Assembly: GCF_016924645.1 (NCBI RefSeq)
Contig: NZ_JAFFJV010000005.1
Coordinates: forward strand, 62,001-126,000
DNA length: 64,000 nt
Reading direction: 5' to 3'
Origin: Rufibacter psychrotolerans
GTDB taxonomy: Bacteria > Bacteroidota > Bacteroidia > Cytophagales > Hymenobacteraceae
Each line of letters starts with the position of its first letter. Positions within the stretch are counted from its first letter, which is position 1. A program made the translations under genes and the position numbers. The notes under the pieces were generated by a model. The model had not been told where the DNA came from. It did no database searches and worked only from the letters and a program-made list of their open reading frames with translations. Below are positions 52,315 through 60,997 of this stretch, piece by piece.

Positions 52315-53169
52315 TTAAGAAGTAGCTTGTTCATTTAGTTTGGCCAGGTCGCGGCGGCGTACCCACCAGGAGATGTTGATGCTCACCTCGTACAGGAGCA
52401 GCAGCGGAATGCCCATCAGGGTCATGCTCAGCACATCCGGCGGAGACAGCACCGCCGCCACAAAGGCAATCACCACAATGGCGTGCTTCCGGTAAATGCG
52501 CATGAGCTCAGGCGACACAATGCCTGCCCTTGACAGGAAGAACACAATCATGGGCAACTCAAACATAAGCCCGCAGGACAAGACCAGCGTTACCAGCGTG
52601 GAGATGTACGACGACAGGTCAAACTCATTGGCAATGCTGGGGTCTACCTGGTAAGAGGCTAGAAAGTTGATGGAGAGCGGCGATACAATAAAGTACCCAA
52701 ACAGGGCTCCCAGCAAGAACAGCATTGAAACGAAGAACACCGCCCCCCGCGAGTTTTCCCGCTCATTGGGGTACAGCCCTGGTTTGATGAACCGCCAGAT
52801 TTCCCAGAATAGGTACGGGAAACCCAGCAGCAAGCCAATCACGAACGAACTGGTCAGGTGCATGGTAAACTGTGAGGCCAGTTCGCGGCTCTGGAGGGTA
52901 AAATCAAGCTTGTTGATGCAAAGCCCCGGCGAGTTGAGGGCCGCCCCCACCTCGCAGAGCTTTCGGTACGTGAAGAAGTCTGTACGGGAGGGCCCCAGGA
53001 TAATGTCATGGAAGACAATCTCCTTGTTGGCCATGGCCAGTCCTGTAAAGATCACAATTGCGATGGCCGAACGGATCAAGTGCCACCTGAGAATCTCCAG
53101 GTGGTCCAAAAAGGTCATTTCATGCTCTTCTCCGCCGTGCGCTGCCACCTCTCCGGAACGTTGTGCCAT
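52315..53169 (-). CDS. tatC: Sec-independent protein translocase TatC
   Basis: This is a 284-residue protein with six membrane helices that recognises twin-arginine signals and exports folded proteins. The family opening TFLDHLEILRWHLIRS and the block FPYLFWEIWRFIKPGLYPNE with the conserved Glu are clear. The first periplasmic loop is enlarged (about residues 50-110) and has two cysteines (KLCEVG, GLCINK), as in other Bacteroidota. No tatA gene lies in the window. Confidence 0.95.
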   Translation of the reverse strand: MAQRSGEVAAHGGEEHEMTFLDHLEILRWHLIRSAIAIVIFTGLAMANKEIVFHDIILGPSRTDFFTYRKLCEVGAALNSPGLCINKLDFTLQSRELASQFTMHLTSSFVIGLLLGFPYLFWEIWRFIKPGLYPNERENSRGAVFFVSMLFLLGALFGYFIVSPLSINFLASYQVDPSIANEFDLSSYISTLVTLVLSCGLMFELPMIVFFLSRAGIVSPELMRIYRKHAIVVIAFVAAVLSPPDVLSMTLMGIPLLLLYEVSINISWWVRRRDLAKLNEQATS

Positions 53170-53274
53170 TAGTGTTTCACCATTAATTAATAGTAACCCG
53201 GAAACCAGCCCTGCGGATTCATCTAAATGAGTGAAAGCGCTGGGGCTGATTTCCTGCTACGTGCGTCTTATTGC

Positions 53275-54549
53275 TTAGTAACTGAACAACGGGAATTGCT
53301 GCATCCAGTTGTTGATTTCTTTTCTGGTTTCTGAAAGGATGGTGTCGTTGTCGTGGTTCATGAGCACGCGGTCAATATAGTCCACCACACGGTCCATGTC
53401 TTGCTCCTTCAGCCCGCGGGTAGTTACGGCCGCCGAGCCAATCCGGATTCCGGAGGTCACAAAAGGAGACTTGTCGTCAAACGGCACCATGTTCTTGTTG
53501 ATGGTGATGTCTGCCTTGATTAGGGTGTTTTCGGCCAGTTTTCCGGTAAGGTCCTTGGAACGAAGGTCAATCAGCATCAGGTGGTTGTCGGTGCCGCCGG
53601 AGATCAGCTTGTAGCCGCGGTCCACGAACGACTTGGCCAGCACCTGCGCGTTCTTCTGCACCTGGGCGGTGTATTCTTTGTAAGAAGGCGAAAGCGCCTC
53701 AAAGAAGGCCACCGCCTTGGCCGCGATCACGTGCTCCAGTGGTCCGCCCTGCGTACCCGGGAATACGCCGCCGTCCAGCAGAGAGGACATCATGCGCAGC
53801 TCGCCCTTCGGCGTCTTCAGGCCAAACGGGTTCTCGAAGTCTTTCCGCATCATGATCATGCCGCCGCGCGGGCCCCGCAGGGTCTTGTGGGTGGTGGTGG
53901 TCACAATGTGGCAGTGCTCAAACGGGTCGTTCAACAGGCCGGTGGCAATCAACCCAGCCGGGTGCGAGATATCGGCCAGTAAGAGGGCTCCTACCGCATC
54001 GGCGGCTTCGCGCAGGGCCTGGTAGTTCCAGTCGCGGGAGTAGGCCGAGGCGCCGCAGATGATCAGCTTGGGCTTTTCGCGCTCCGCTACTTCTCTCACT
54101 TTGGTCCAGTCAATCTCACCGGTCTCGGGCTCCACGCCGTAGAATGACGGCTGGTACAGCTTGCCCGAGAAGTTCACCAGAGAGCCGTGGGTCAAGTGTC
54201 CGCCGTGCGATAAATCAAAGCCCAGGATCTTGTCACCGGGGTTCAGCACCGCCAGCATCACCGCCGCGTTGGCCTGCGCGCCCGAGTGCGGCTGTACGTT
54301 CACCCACTCGGCCCCGAACAGTTGCTTGGCCCGGTCAATGGCTAATTGCTCAGACTGGTCCACAATCTCGCAGCCACCGTAGTAGCGCTTGGCCGGCAGA
54401 CCCTCGGCGTATTTATTGGTGAGCACGCTGCCCATGGCTTCCATTACCTGCTCTGAAACAAAGTTCTCAGAAGCAATAAGTTCTATGCCATGCAGCTGGC
54501 GCTGATGCTCTTTCTGGATAAGGTCAAAGATTTGGGAATCGCGTTGCAT
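53275..54549 (-). CDS. glyA: serine hydroxymethyltransferase
   Basis: This is a 424-residue PLP enzyme making glycine and 5,10-methylene-tetrahydrofolate from serine. The ATG at 54549 gives [18 protein letters not shown]. The longer frame from 54618 is rejected because it crosses a consensus promoter box. Family blocks are [21 protein letters not shown], the catalytic PLP-binding lysine in [15 protein letters not shown] (about residue 230), and [13 protein letters not shown]. It is a single gene. Confidence 0.97.
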   Translation of the reverse strand: MQRDSQIFDLIQKEHQRQLHGIELIASENFVSEQVMEAMGSVLTNKYAEGLPAKRYYGGCEIVDQSEQLAIDRAKQLFGAEWVNVQPHSGAQANAAVMLAVLNPGDKILGFDLSHGGHLTHGSLVNFSGKLYQPSFYGVEPETGEIDWTKVREVAEREKPKLIICGASAYSRDWNYQALREAADAVGALLLADISHPAGLIATGLLNDPFEHCHIVTTTTHKTLRGPRGGMIMMRKDFENPFGLKTPKGELRMMSSLLDGGVFPGTQGGPLEHVIAAKAVAFFEALSPSYKEYTAQVQKNAQVLAKSFVDRGYKLISGGTDNHLMLIDLRSKDLTGKLAENTLIKADITINKNMVPFDDKSPFVTSGIRIGSAAVTTRGLKEQDMDRVVDYIDRVLMNHDNDTILSETRKEINNWMQQFPLFSY

Positions 54550-54571
54550 TTGTATTCTGTTAGTAGGTGCC

Positions 54572-54579
54572 CAAAAGTA
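54572..54579 (-). promoter_or_regulatory. -7 promoter box for glyA
   Basis: On the minus strand this reads TACTTTTG, fitting TAnnTTTG, 22 bases before the chosen ATG. It supports the shorter start. Confidence 0.5.
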
Positions 54580-54640
54580 CGGCCATTGCGGCAAATTACC
54601 AATGGTTCTGCCTGACATGGCTTTAAGAAACCAGTAGCGG

Positions 54641-54680
54641 GTGTTTTACAGCCGTTTTTCTAAAACCCTTGCCAAAACAG
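54641..54680. repeat. palindromic element
   Basis: GTGTTTTACAGCCG and TAAAACCCTTGCC-AAAACA form decayed arms. It lies in the region upstream of glyA, beside the next gene's terminator. Confidence 0.52.
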
Positions 54681-54746
54681 TGGTGCCAGGTGGTTGGTGG
54701 CGTGGCCTCCGCGGCCTTGGTTCCTAGCGCTTCTTCCTGTGCCTGT

Positions 54747-54786
54747 AAAAAAGAAAGGGGAAGCATTTGCTTCCCCTTTCTTTTGG
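54747..54786 (-). terminator. terminator of the TIG-domain gene
   Basis: AAAAAAGAAAGGGGAAGC pairs with GCTTCCCCTTTCTTTT around a short loop, 16 bp beyond the stop. Confidence 0.9.
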
Positions 54787-54801
54787 TGATCATGGACCTT
54801 G

Positions 54802-56847
54802 TTATTTTTTAATGACGCGGGTAGTGTTCACCTCGCCGTTCAGTTCAGTAGACAAGATGTACATGCCGGAAGCGAGTCTGCTGCTCTCTAGCGCGATTTC
54901 TACCGTTGATACGCCGGCCTCTACCGTAACCACTTTCTCAAAGGCTTTCTTGCCGGTTACGTAGTAAAGCGCCACGTTCAGTTGGCCGGCCTCTTTCGCT
55001 GCTACCTCAATGCTCAGGTTTTCAATGAACGGGTTTGGATAGACTTTCACTGGTGAGGCGGTCTGCGCTACCGCTTTGGTTTGTACTGAAATGGTCTTGC
55101 TGTACTCAAACTTGCCGTCTAAGTCAACCTGCTTCAGGCGGTAATAGGTAACCTTGCCTGCCGGATTTCTGTCTTCTGCCTCATAAGAGGTGAGCACCTG
55201 GCTGTTGGTTACTTTGCTGTCCACGCGCTGGATGGCTTTGAATCCTTCCTTTGTGGGGTTTGAGCTTGACTCTACTTCAAAGTAGTCGTTGTCTTGCTCA
55301 GAGGCGGTTTGCCAGGTAAGAACAGTGCCTTGAGTAGTGGCTTTGGCTGTGAAGGCAACGAGTTCTACGGGAAGTGGTGCGCTATCTACTGTGAAGTTTC
55401 TCTGGGCTGTACCTCCAAGTGTAGTTACAACTAAAGGACCAGAGGTAGCACCCTGTGGTACTGTAACTTTTAAGCTATTAGCATTGACTCTGTTATAGGT
55501 AATTGCGGCCTTCCCGTTAAAAGTAATGCTTTGGATATTCTCAAAATTAGTTCCCAGAACCGTGATTTCTGTGCCAATAGGCGCAAAGTCGGGGCTCAAT
55601 TCAGTAATGGTTGGAGGTAGTGTTACTGTGAAGTTGATACTGCTCTCAGTGATTTGGCCGTACTCATCCTTTACAGCTATTGGTCCAGTTACTGCACCAG
55701 AAGGTACTTTTCCTCTTATCTCGGTTGTGCTGATTAGTCTGTAATCCGTAGCAGGAATGTATGCTCCAGCAGAATTCCTAAAAAGGAGAGCCCCTGCATT
55801 ATCTGGGGTAGAGAAGTTAGCTCCTCTCACTATAACCTCAGTGCCTACTGGTCCAAAGGAAGGCGAAAAGGATTCTATAATAGGTGCTACTACTGTAAAG
55901 TCTGATTGTGCCTGAGCCGAACCATGTGGGGTGGTCAAAACCAATGGACCTGATGTGGCTCCTAGTGGGACTTCGATATAGACTGTTTCATCTGTGTCTA
56001 CAAAAAAAGGTGCTTCTGTTCCGTTGATGGTGATGCTCTCGGTTTCTGCAAGATTTGTACCTGTAATAGTGACTAAGGCGCCGGGCGCCCCTATATTGGG
56101 GTCAACATTGCTAATGGTCGGCGTTAATACAACCACTGTCAGTTCGCTGGTGCTACTTACATAGCTCGCTGTATTATACTTTAGTCTTATTATCCCAGTG
56201 CTAGCATTTGACGGTACTTTCACCGTTAAAGTCTGATTATTAACTAATTCAGGAAGTGCTGGTATATTCTCGAAAAAAATGACTTGATTGACACTTTGAA
56301 GGTTTGTCCCAGATATAGTTATAGTTGATCCTGGCGAAGCTTTCTCTGGAGTAAAGCTAGTAAATGTGGGAGTTGATTGATTGGCTAGCCCTTGTAATTT
56401 GATTTCGTAGGTACCTTCATCGGAATCATTGTTGAGAATAGTAACTGTGGCATTCTTAGTGAAAGTTGATGTTGGTTTAAACACCACTTTAAAAGATGAG
56501 GTGCTGCCTGAAGGGATAGATGATGCAGGTTGCTCCACAATCTCATACTGGCTAGAATTAGTTCCACTCAACATAAGTGGTGTTGTTATTGATAATGGTT
56601 GAGATCCATTATTCTGAATTGTGAATGTTACTGGAGGGCTTGTGGTAAATACATTTTGGTTTGCAAATCTGTATGTAGAACCACTGCTTTGCTGTGCCGT
56701 AGGTGATACTACATTTATTTCAGCTCCTGCCCCTTGGGCATTAGTGTCATAAATTGTTGCAAGGCTAAATAGACTGAGTATTATAAGAAATAATTTCTTA
56801 ACACTTCTTTCCCCGGAAGCTTTCTTTCTGAGTAAATTTTTCTCCAT
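54802..56847 (-). CDS. TIG-repeat protein with type A type IX secretion tail
   Basis: This is a 681-residue exported protein. The signal segment is LFLIILSLFSLATIYDTNAQ. Next comes a choice-of-anchor-D-like domain (about residues 45-165), then four IPT/TIG domains with starts near 168, 250, 330 and 420 (TSFTPEKASPGS, SNVDPNIGAPG, ESFSPSFGPVG, TELSPDFAPIG). The C-terminal part has a T9SS linker (LTWQTASEQDNDYFEVESS) and a type A sorting signal (KVYPNPFIENLS, LASGMYILSTEL, ending TTRVIKK). It is likely a secreted or surface adhesin-like protein passed through the GldJ-containing machine. GC content is lower in the TIG part than in the tail. Confidence 0.85.
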   Translation of the reverse strand: MEKNLLRKKASGERSVKKLFLIILSLFSLATIYDTNAQGAGAEINVVSPTAQQSSGSTYRFANQNVFTTSPPVTFTIQNNGSQPLSITTPLMLSGTNSSQYEIVEQPASSIPSGSTSSFKVVFKPTSTFTKNATVTILNNDSDEGTYEIKLQGLANQSTPTFTSFTPEKASPGSTITISGTNLQSVNQVIFFENIPALPELVNNQTLTVKVPSNASTGIIRLKYNTASYVSSTSELTVVVLTPTISNVDPNIGAPGALVTITGTNLAETESITINGTEAPFFVDTDETVYIEVPLGATSGPLVLTTPHGSAQAQSDFTVVAPIIESFSPSFGPVGTEVIVRGANFSTPDNAGALLFRNSAGAYIPATDYRLISTTEIRGKVPSGAVTGPIAVKDEYGQITESSINFTVTLPPTITELSPDFAPIGTEITVLGTNFENIQSITFNGKAAITYNRVNANSLKVTVPQGATSGPLVVTTLGGTAQRNFTVDSAPLPVELVAFTAKATTQGTVLTWQTASEQDNDYFEVESSSNPTKEGFKAIQRVDSKVTNSQVLTSYEAEDRNPAGKVTYYRLKQVDLDGKFEYSKTISVQTKAVAQTASPVKVYPNPFIENLSIEVAAKEAGQLNVALYYVTGKKAFEKVVTVEAGVSTVEIALESSRLASGMYILSTELNGEVNTTRVIKK

Positions 56848-57242
56848 AACGCTACTCTAAATTGATAAACTTACTATAATTAAACTTGTGATTTGTTTGT
56901 TGTTTTCTGCTGAAAGCTAGCCCTATGGCCTATTTAGTGATTGAATATTCCTATAATTGAGTTAGTACATATTCAAATTCCGGTATATAATTGGCCGCTC
57001 TCTTACGGGCAAAATTACTAGAATGTTTAAGATGCTCTAAATAATTTTTATAATTTTTTAATTAAGAATTACAGCTTGATTTTGTTAAATTGATATAATT
57101 AAATTGCTGGTAGCTGGGAAATGAAGGTAGAGATTGAAGTTGATTGTATTATTCTTATTTGCTCATTGGATGTAATTTATTGGCAATTAGATTATTTTGA
57201 TGTGCTGTTTGTTTAGTTTAAGAATGTGTAAGAATAGGTAAA
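56848..57242. other. 395-bp very AT-rich intergenic region
   Basis: No gene is seen. The sequence is much more AT-rich than the rest of the window, with runs such as AATAATTTTTATAATTTTTT. It probably includes the promoter of the TIG-domain gene. No palindromic family copy is present. Confidence 0.5.
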
Positions 57243-57938
57243 CTATTTAAGTTTGATGGAATAAAAAGGCTCCTGATTGCTTAAAAAGAAAAGTTCAATT
57301 TTATCTAGGTTGAACGCGCATAGCTGACCAAATTGATCATTCTTGTAGTAGACACAACCAGCATCTAGGTTCAAAGCCGGCTTTTTTTTGTTTACGGCAC
57401 GCTCAATGGTGCTTCTGGGTACCGGTAAGTGGCCGTGGAGCAGCTTTCGGGAGCCCAGTTTGGCCCAGGTGGGTTGCATGTGCTTGGTATTCAGTAAAAG
57501 GTGGTTGCTGGTGAGGAGGGGATTGGGTAAGGTGAAATCCAGCCCGGCATGCACCAAGACATAGTCGTCTAGCAGGACCAGAAGCGGAAGTGACCTGATG
57601 AAGGAGATGTAAATGGAGGGAATGTCTGAGAAGCGGGTGACCCCAAAGTTCTCCAGGGTTTTCTGCTTGTCCTCAGGGGTGAGCCATACGGTGTGCTCTC
57701 CTTTGTCAACGGCATACAGGAGAAGTTGGTCGTGGTTGCCCCGCAGGCAGGTAAGCCGGTAGCCTTGCTGCTGAAGGGAGAAGATGTAGTCCAGCACGCC
57801 TTTGCTGTCGGGCCCTTTGTTGATGTAGTCTCCTAGGAGGTAAAGGTGGTCTTGGGGCTGTAATTGAAGGACTTCCTCTACCATCGTCTTAAACGTGACC
57901 AGGCAGCCGTGAATGTCTGAGATTGCGTAACGGGCCAT
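57243..57938 (-). CDS. metallophosphoesterase (PPP-like)
   Basis: This is a 231-residue two-metal phosphatase of the calcineurin/ApaH type. The metal-binding blocks are ISDIHGC (about residues 6-12), LLGDYINKGPDS (about 34-45) and RGNHDQLLLY (about 70-79), with HAGLDF and LLHGHLPV later. Members cut phosphoproteins, diadenosine tetraphosphate or other phosphoesters. The substrate is unknown. It is a single gene. Confidence 0.92.
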   Translation of the reverse strand: MARYAISDIHGCLVTFKTMVEEVLQLQPQDHLYLLGDYINKGPDSKGVLDYIFSLQQQGYRLTCLRGNHDQLLLYAVDKGEHTVWLTPEDKQKTLENFGVTRFSDIPSIYISFIRSLPLLVLLDDYVLVHAGLDFTLPNPLLTSNHLLLNTKHMQPTWAKLGSRKLLHGHLPVPRSTIERAVNKKKPALNLDAGCVYYKNDQFGQLCAFNLDKIELFFLSNQEPFYSIKLK

Positions 57939-58132
57939 ATGCAGGATGTTATTCTAGAATCTGGTGTAAAGCAAGAGACGGACAGAACGCTTCATTTTTC
58001 TTGTTGGCCTTTCCGGCGGTACTCTCTGTATATATAATAAGCGCTATATATTAGATTGCCGTACTTCACCATTGGCTGCCACTCTAAGCTGCGGCCAATG
58101 CCAGTTTTGCGGCAGTTTGGCAGAAACGGCAC

Positions 58133-58167
58133 AAAAAAGCACCTTCCGGTGAGAAGGTGCTTTTTTA
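58133..58167 (-). terminator. terminator of the small-gene group
   Basis: AAAAAAGCACCTTC pairs with GAAGGTGCTTTTTT. It stands 22 bp beyond the stop of the 80-residue gene. A decayed palindromic family copy (58101-58140) overlaps its left side. Confidence 0.88.
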
Positions 58168-58189
58168 TACGTGAATATCTTAGTTGGCA

Positions 58190-58432
58190 TCACGTGCCGC
58201 CGTAGCCAGGTTTGTTGATGTCTGGCTTGTGGAGGTTACGGTTGGGGTGGCTTATGATATCGGGGCTGGGCATTCCGTCGTCGCCCAGGTGTCTGGCCGC
58301 AATTTCTTCAGAACGGTCAATCTCCTCTGGCCCGCCGGTAGATTTTGCGCCGGCCTTGCTGATGCCTTCGCCCGTAGGCTCTCCTTTATTTGATTTAGAA
58401 TCGTGGCTGGTGTTCTTGCTTTTATAGGGCAT
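58190..58432 (-). CDS. small hydrophilic protein, stress-group member
   Basis: This is an 80-residue, disorder-prone, charged protein (MPYKSKNTSHDSKSNKGEP, then EEIDRSEEIAARHLGDDG). There is no signal peptide or helix pair. I recognise no family. It is in one strand group with the 95-residue protein and the SDR enzyme, a layout seen for general-stress genes in other bacteria. Confidence 0.65.
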   Translation of the reverse strand: MPYKSKNTSHDSKSNKGEPTGEGISKAGAKSTGGPEEIDRSEEIAARHLGDDGMPSPDIISHPNRNLHKPDINKPGYGGT

Positions 58433-58489
58433 GAGTTCCTCCTTTTCTAATTTGGTTTAACATTGGATAAAACGGTTCAAAAACGGGCC

Positions 58490-58777
58490 TCATGTGCCGC
58501 GTCCTTCGTCTTCGGTGCGCATGTTGTCTTTGGGGTGCTCGGTGCTGTCGGCGTCCTCGTTCACGCTTACGCCGGTTGGGCCGTCTGAGCTGTCTACGCC
58601 ATAGCCTTCCTTGCCGTCGCGGTTCCCGAAGCCCCCGCGCTGCGCCTCGTTCTTAGGCGGATCTGCGCCCGGTATAATGTGCCCGGCCATCATGTCCTCT
58701 AAGTTGGCGGCAGTATCGTCTATCACCCGTATGGGGCGGTCGTGCCCATTGGGGTGCTCCTTATTGTCAGTTGCCAT
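58490..58777 (-). CDS. small hydrophilic protein, stress-group member
   Basis: This is a 95-residue, very polar protein (MATDNKEHPNGHDRPIR, then GFGNRDGKEGYGVDSSDG) with no hydrophobic segment. Gly, Asp and Asn richness suggests an unfolded protein of the hydrophilin kind. It lies 57 bp upstream of the 80-residue gene and 65 bp downstream of the SDR gene, on the same strand as both. Confidence 0.65.
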   Translation of the reverse strand: MATDNKEHPNGHDRPIRVIDDTAANLEDMMAGHIIPGADPPKNEAQRGGFGNRDGKEGYGVDSSDGPTGVSVNEDADSTEHPKDNMRTEDEGRGT

Positions 58778-58842
58778 AGGCGTATGTGGTTTAAGGTTGA
58801 TTCGTCCTTAGTTTACTGTTTTCCACGTGGAAAGGTTAAGCA

Positions 58843-59700
58843 TTACCCGCCAATCTGTTCGCCGCCGTTCACGTGAATGGTCTGCCCAGTAATGTAGGAG
58901 CCGTCTTCAGAGGCCAGGAACACGTAAGCCGGCGCAACTTCTGAAGGCTGGCCCAGGCGGCCCATGGGCTGGCTTTTGCCAAACTCGCCCACCTTCTCCA
59001 GGGTGGCCGGGATGAGCGGGGTCCAGATAGGGCCGGGAGCCACCGCGTTGACCCTGATCTCTTTTTCGGCCAGGTTAGAGGCCAGCGAGCGGGTGAAGGA
59101 CGTGATGGCACCCTTGGTGGCTGAGTAGTCCATGAGGTGGTTAGAGCCCCGGTACGAGGTGATGGACGTGGTGTTGATGATGGAGTCGCCCTTCTGCAGG
59201 TGGTTGAGGGCGGCCTGCGCCACGTAGAAGTACGCGAAGATGTTGGTGCGGAAAGTTTTCTCCAGCTGTTCAGCGGTGATCTCGCGCAGGTCTTCTTTCT
59301 CGTGCTGCTCGGCGGCGTTGTTTACCAAAATGTTGAGGCCCCCCAGCTCCTTTACGGCCTGCTCCACGCAAGACTTGCAGAACTGTTCGTCGCGCAGATC
59401 GCCGGGCAGGAGCACGCACTTCTGCCCTTCGGCCTCCACCATCTTTTTGGTGTCCTCGGCGTCCTGGTGCTCGTCCAGGTACGCAATGGCCACGTCGGCA
59501 CCCTCGCGGGCGAAATGGACGGCCACCGCCCGGCCGATGCCGCTGTCGCCGCCCGTGATGAGGGCTTTCTTGCCTTTCAGCTTGTCGCTGCCTTTGTAAT
59601 TTTTTCTGATCACAACGGGCTCGGGGCCCATCTCATGCTCCAGGCCCGGCTGGTGCGACTGGTGCTGGTCAGGGACTTCCTGCGGTTTTTCTGTTGCCAT
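58843..59700 (-). CDS. short-chain dehydrogenase/reductase, stress-type
   Basis: This is a 285-residue NAD(P)H oxidoreductase. The Rossmann motif is LITGGDSGIGRAVAVHF (about residue 47), NNAAEQHEKEDL follows at about 130, and the catalytic YSATKGAITS lies at about 193. The end is ITGQTIHVNGGEQIGG. The 40-residue polar N-terminal extension (HQSHQPGLEHEMGPEP) is typical of the YhdF/GspA39-like SDR group linked to general stress. It heads the two small hydrophilic genes. Confidence 0.9.
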   Translation of the reverse strand: MATEKPQEVPDQHQSHQPGLEHEMGPEPVVIRKNYKGSDKLKGKKALITGGDSGIGRAVAVHFAREGADVAIAYLDEHQDAEDTKKMVEAEGQKCVLLPGDLRDEQFCKSCVEQAVKELGGLNILVNNAAEQHEKEDLREITAEQLEKTFRTNIFAYFYVAQAALNHLQKGDSIINTTSITSYRGSNHLMDYSATKGAITSFTRSLASNLAEKEIRVNAVAPGPIWTPLIPATLEKVGEFGKSQPMGRLGQPSEVAPAYVFLASEDGSYITGQTIHVNGGEQIGG

Positions 59701-59887
59701 GCTGTTAGAGGTGTAAGTGGTAGGTTCAGGTTTAAGGCGCAGCCGCTGCCAGAGAAGCTGCCTTCTTTTTACTTATCCTGCCCCGAAGAGATACATTTTA
59801 TGGCCGTTTTTCAGAAAAGAAAGTAAAAACAGGCACGGCCCCTGGCTTGGTGCACAAGGCGGCCTTCACCCTAACCCTTTTCCCGTT

Positions 59888-60133
59888 ATGTGGACCGAAC
59901 AAGACAACCAGCTCACCCGGAGTTTCACCTTCCGGAACTTCAAAGAGGCGTTTGCCTTCATGACCGAAGTGGCCATAGTGGCCGAGGAAATGAACCATCA
60001 CCCGTGGTGGAGCAACGTGTACAACAAGGTGGAGATCAGGCTCACCACCCATGATGCCGGCAACACCGTCACCGAGAAAGACCACGTGCTGGCGCAACGC
60101 ATCAGCGTACTGGCCGAGCGGTATGGCGTCTAG
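59888..60133 (+). CDS. phhB: 4a-hydroxytetrahydrobiopterin dehydratase (PCD)
   Basis: This is an 81-residue protein. The ATG at 59888 (MWTEQDNQLTRSF) gives the normal PCD length. The longer frame from 59717 has no family support upstream. The pterin-binding motif EMNHHPWWSNVYNKVEIRL contains both conserved His residues (about residues 38-39). The enzyme regenerates pterin cofactor for aromatic amino-acid hydroxylases. No hydroxylase gene is close by, and in bacteria PCD is also used elsewhere. Confidence 0.92.
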   Translation: MWTEQDNQLTRSFTFRNFKEAFAFMTEVAIVAEEMNHHPWWSNVYNKVEIRLTTHDAGNTVTEKDHVLAQRISVLAERYGV

Positions 60134-60138
60134 TTCCT

Positions 60139-60175
60139 GCTTTAGCCCTGTTTTCCCCAAAACGGCCCCAAAACG
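60139..60175. repeat. palindromic 3'-end element
   Basis: GCTTTAGCCCTG and CCAAAACGGCCCC-AAAACG form the arms, 5 bp after the phhB stop. The right half is identical to the half copy inside lnt (61131-61147). Confidence 0.68.
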
Positions 60176-60184
60176 CCCTATCTA

Positions 60185-60289
60185 CTCAAGACACAAGACT
60201 TAGGACTCAGAACTCAGAACTCAGGACTCGGTACTCGGTACTCAGGACTCATGACTTAGGACTCGGTACTCAGGACTCCGAACTCATTT
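60185..60289. repeat. heptamer tandem repeat, site 2 (15 units)
   Basis: Fifteen 7-bp units stand in a row. Most are CTCAGGA, CTCGGTA, CTCAGAA or CTTAGGA, and the ends are more diverged (CTCAAGA, CACAAGA, CTCATTT). The array ends 5 bases before the -7 box of rsmI, so it fills the -33 region. Confidence 0.85.
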
Positions 60290-60294
60290 TTCCG

Positions 60295-60302
60295 TATCTT
60301 TG
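60295..60302 (+). promoter_or_regulatory. -7 promoter box immediately before rsmI
   Basis: TATCTTTG fits TAnnTTTG. It ends 5 bases before the ATG at 60308, so transcription would begin at or next to the start codon and the mRNA would have almost no leader. Confidence 0.5.
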
Positions 60303-60307
60303 ACCGT

Positions 60308-60997
60308 ATGGCCGAGCCTGTAGAAGAAACCTGTTTGTATTTAGTGCCCACTCCCATCGGGAACCTGGAGGATATTACCCTGCGGGCCATCCGCGTGTTG
60401 AAGGAGGTAGACGTGGTACTCGCCGAGGACACCCGCACCAGCGGAAAACTGCTAAACCACCTGGGCATTGAGAAGCGCATGCACAGCCACCACCTGCACA
60501 ACGAGCACAAAGCCGTGGCGCACCTGGTGGAACGCCTGAAAAAGGGCGAGAAAATGGCCCTGGTCTCTGATGCCGGTACGCCCGGAATTTCTGACCCCGG
60601 CTTTTTGTTGGTAAGAGCCTGCGTGCAGGAAGGCCTCAAGATTGAGTGCCTGCCCGGGCCTACCGCCTTCGTGCCCGCCCTGGTGAAATCGGGCTTCAGT
60701 ACCGATAGGTTCACGTTTGAAGGGTTCCTGCCCATCAAGAAAGGGCGGCAGACGCGCCTGCAGAGCCTGGCGCAGGAAGAGCGCACCATGATTTTCTACG
60801 AGTCGCCGCACCGGGTTCTCAAAACGCTGGAGCAGTTCAAAGAGGTGTTCGGGGCCGAGCGCATGGTCTCGGTGAGCCGTGAAATCAGTAAAATGTTCGA
60901 AGAAACGCTGAATGGCACCTTAGAAGAGATGGTGCAGACGTTTACTACCAAAGCTATCAAAGGAGAATTTGTCATTGTTGTTCAAGGAAGCAAATAA
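60308..60997 (+). CDS. rsmI: 16S rRNA (cytidine1402-2'-O)-methyltransferase
   Basis: This is a 229-residue enzyme that adds the 2'-O-methyl group to C1402 in the 16S rRNA decoding centre. Family motifs are LYLVPTPIGNLEDITLRA near the start, EDTRTSGKLLNHLGI, VSDAGTPGISDPGFLL (about residue 80) and YESPHRVLKTLEQF. The length is slightly short at the C-terminus but typical for Bacteroidota. Start context is unusual because the heptamer array and the -7 box abut it. It overlaps or nearly touches lnt. Confidence 0.96.
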   Translation: MAEPVEETCLYLVPTPIGNLEDITLRAIRVLKEVDVVLAEDTRTSGKLLNHLGIEKRMHSHHLHNEHKAVAHLVERLKKGEKMALVSDAGTPGISDPGFLLVRACVQEGLKIECLPGPTAFVPALVKSGFSTDRFTFEGFLPIKKGRQTRLQSLAQEERTMIFYESPHRVLKTLEQFKEVFGAERMVSVSREISKMFEETLNGTLEEMVQTFTTKAIKGEFVIVVQGSK

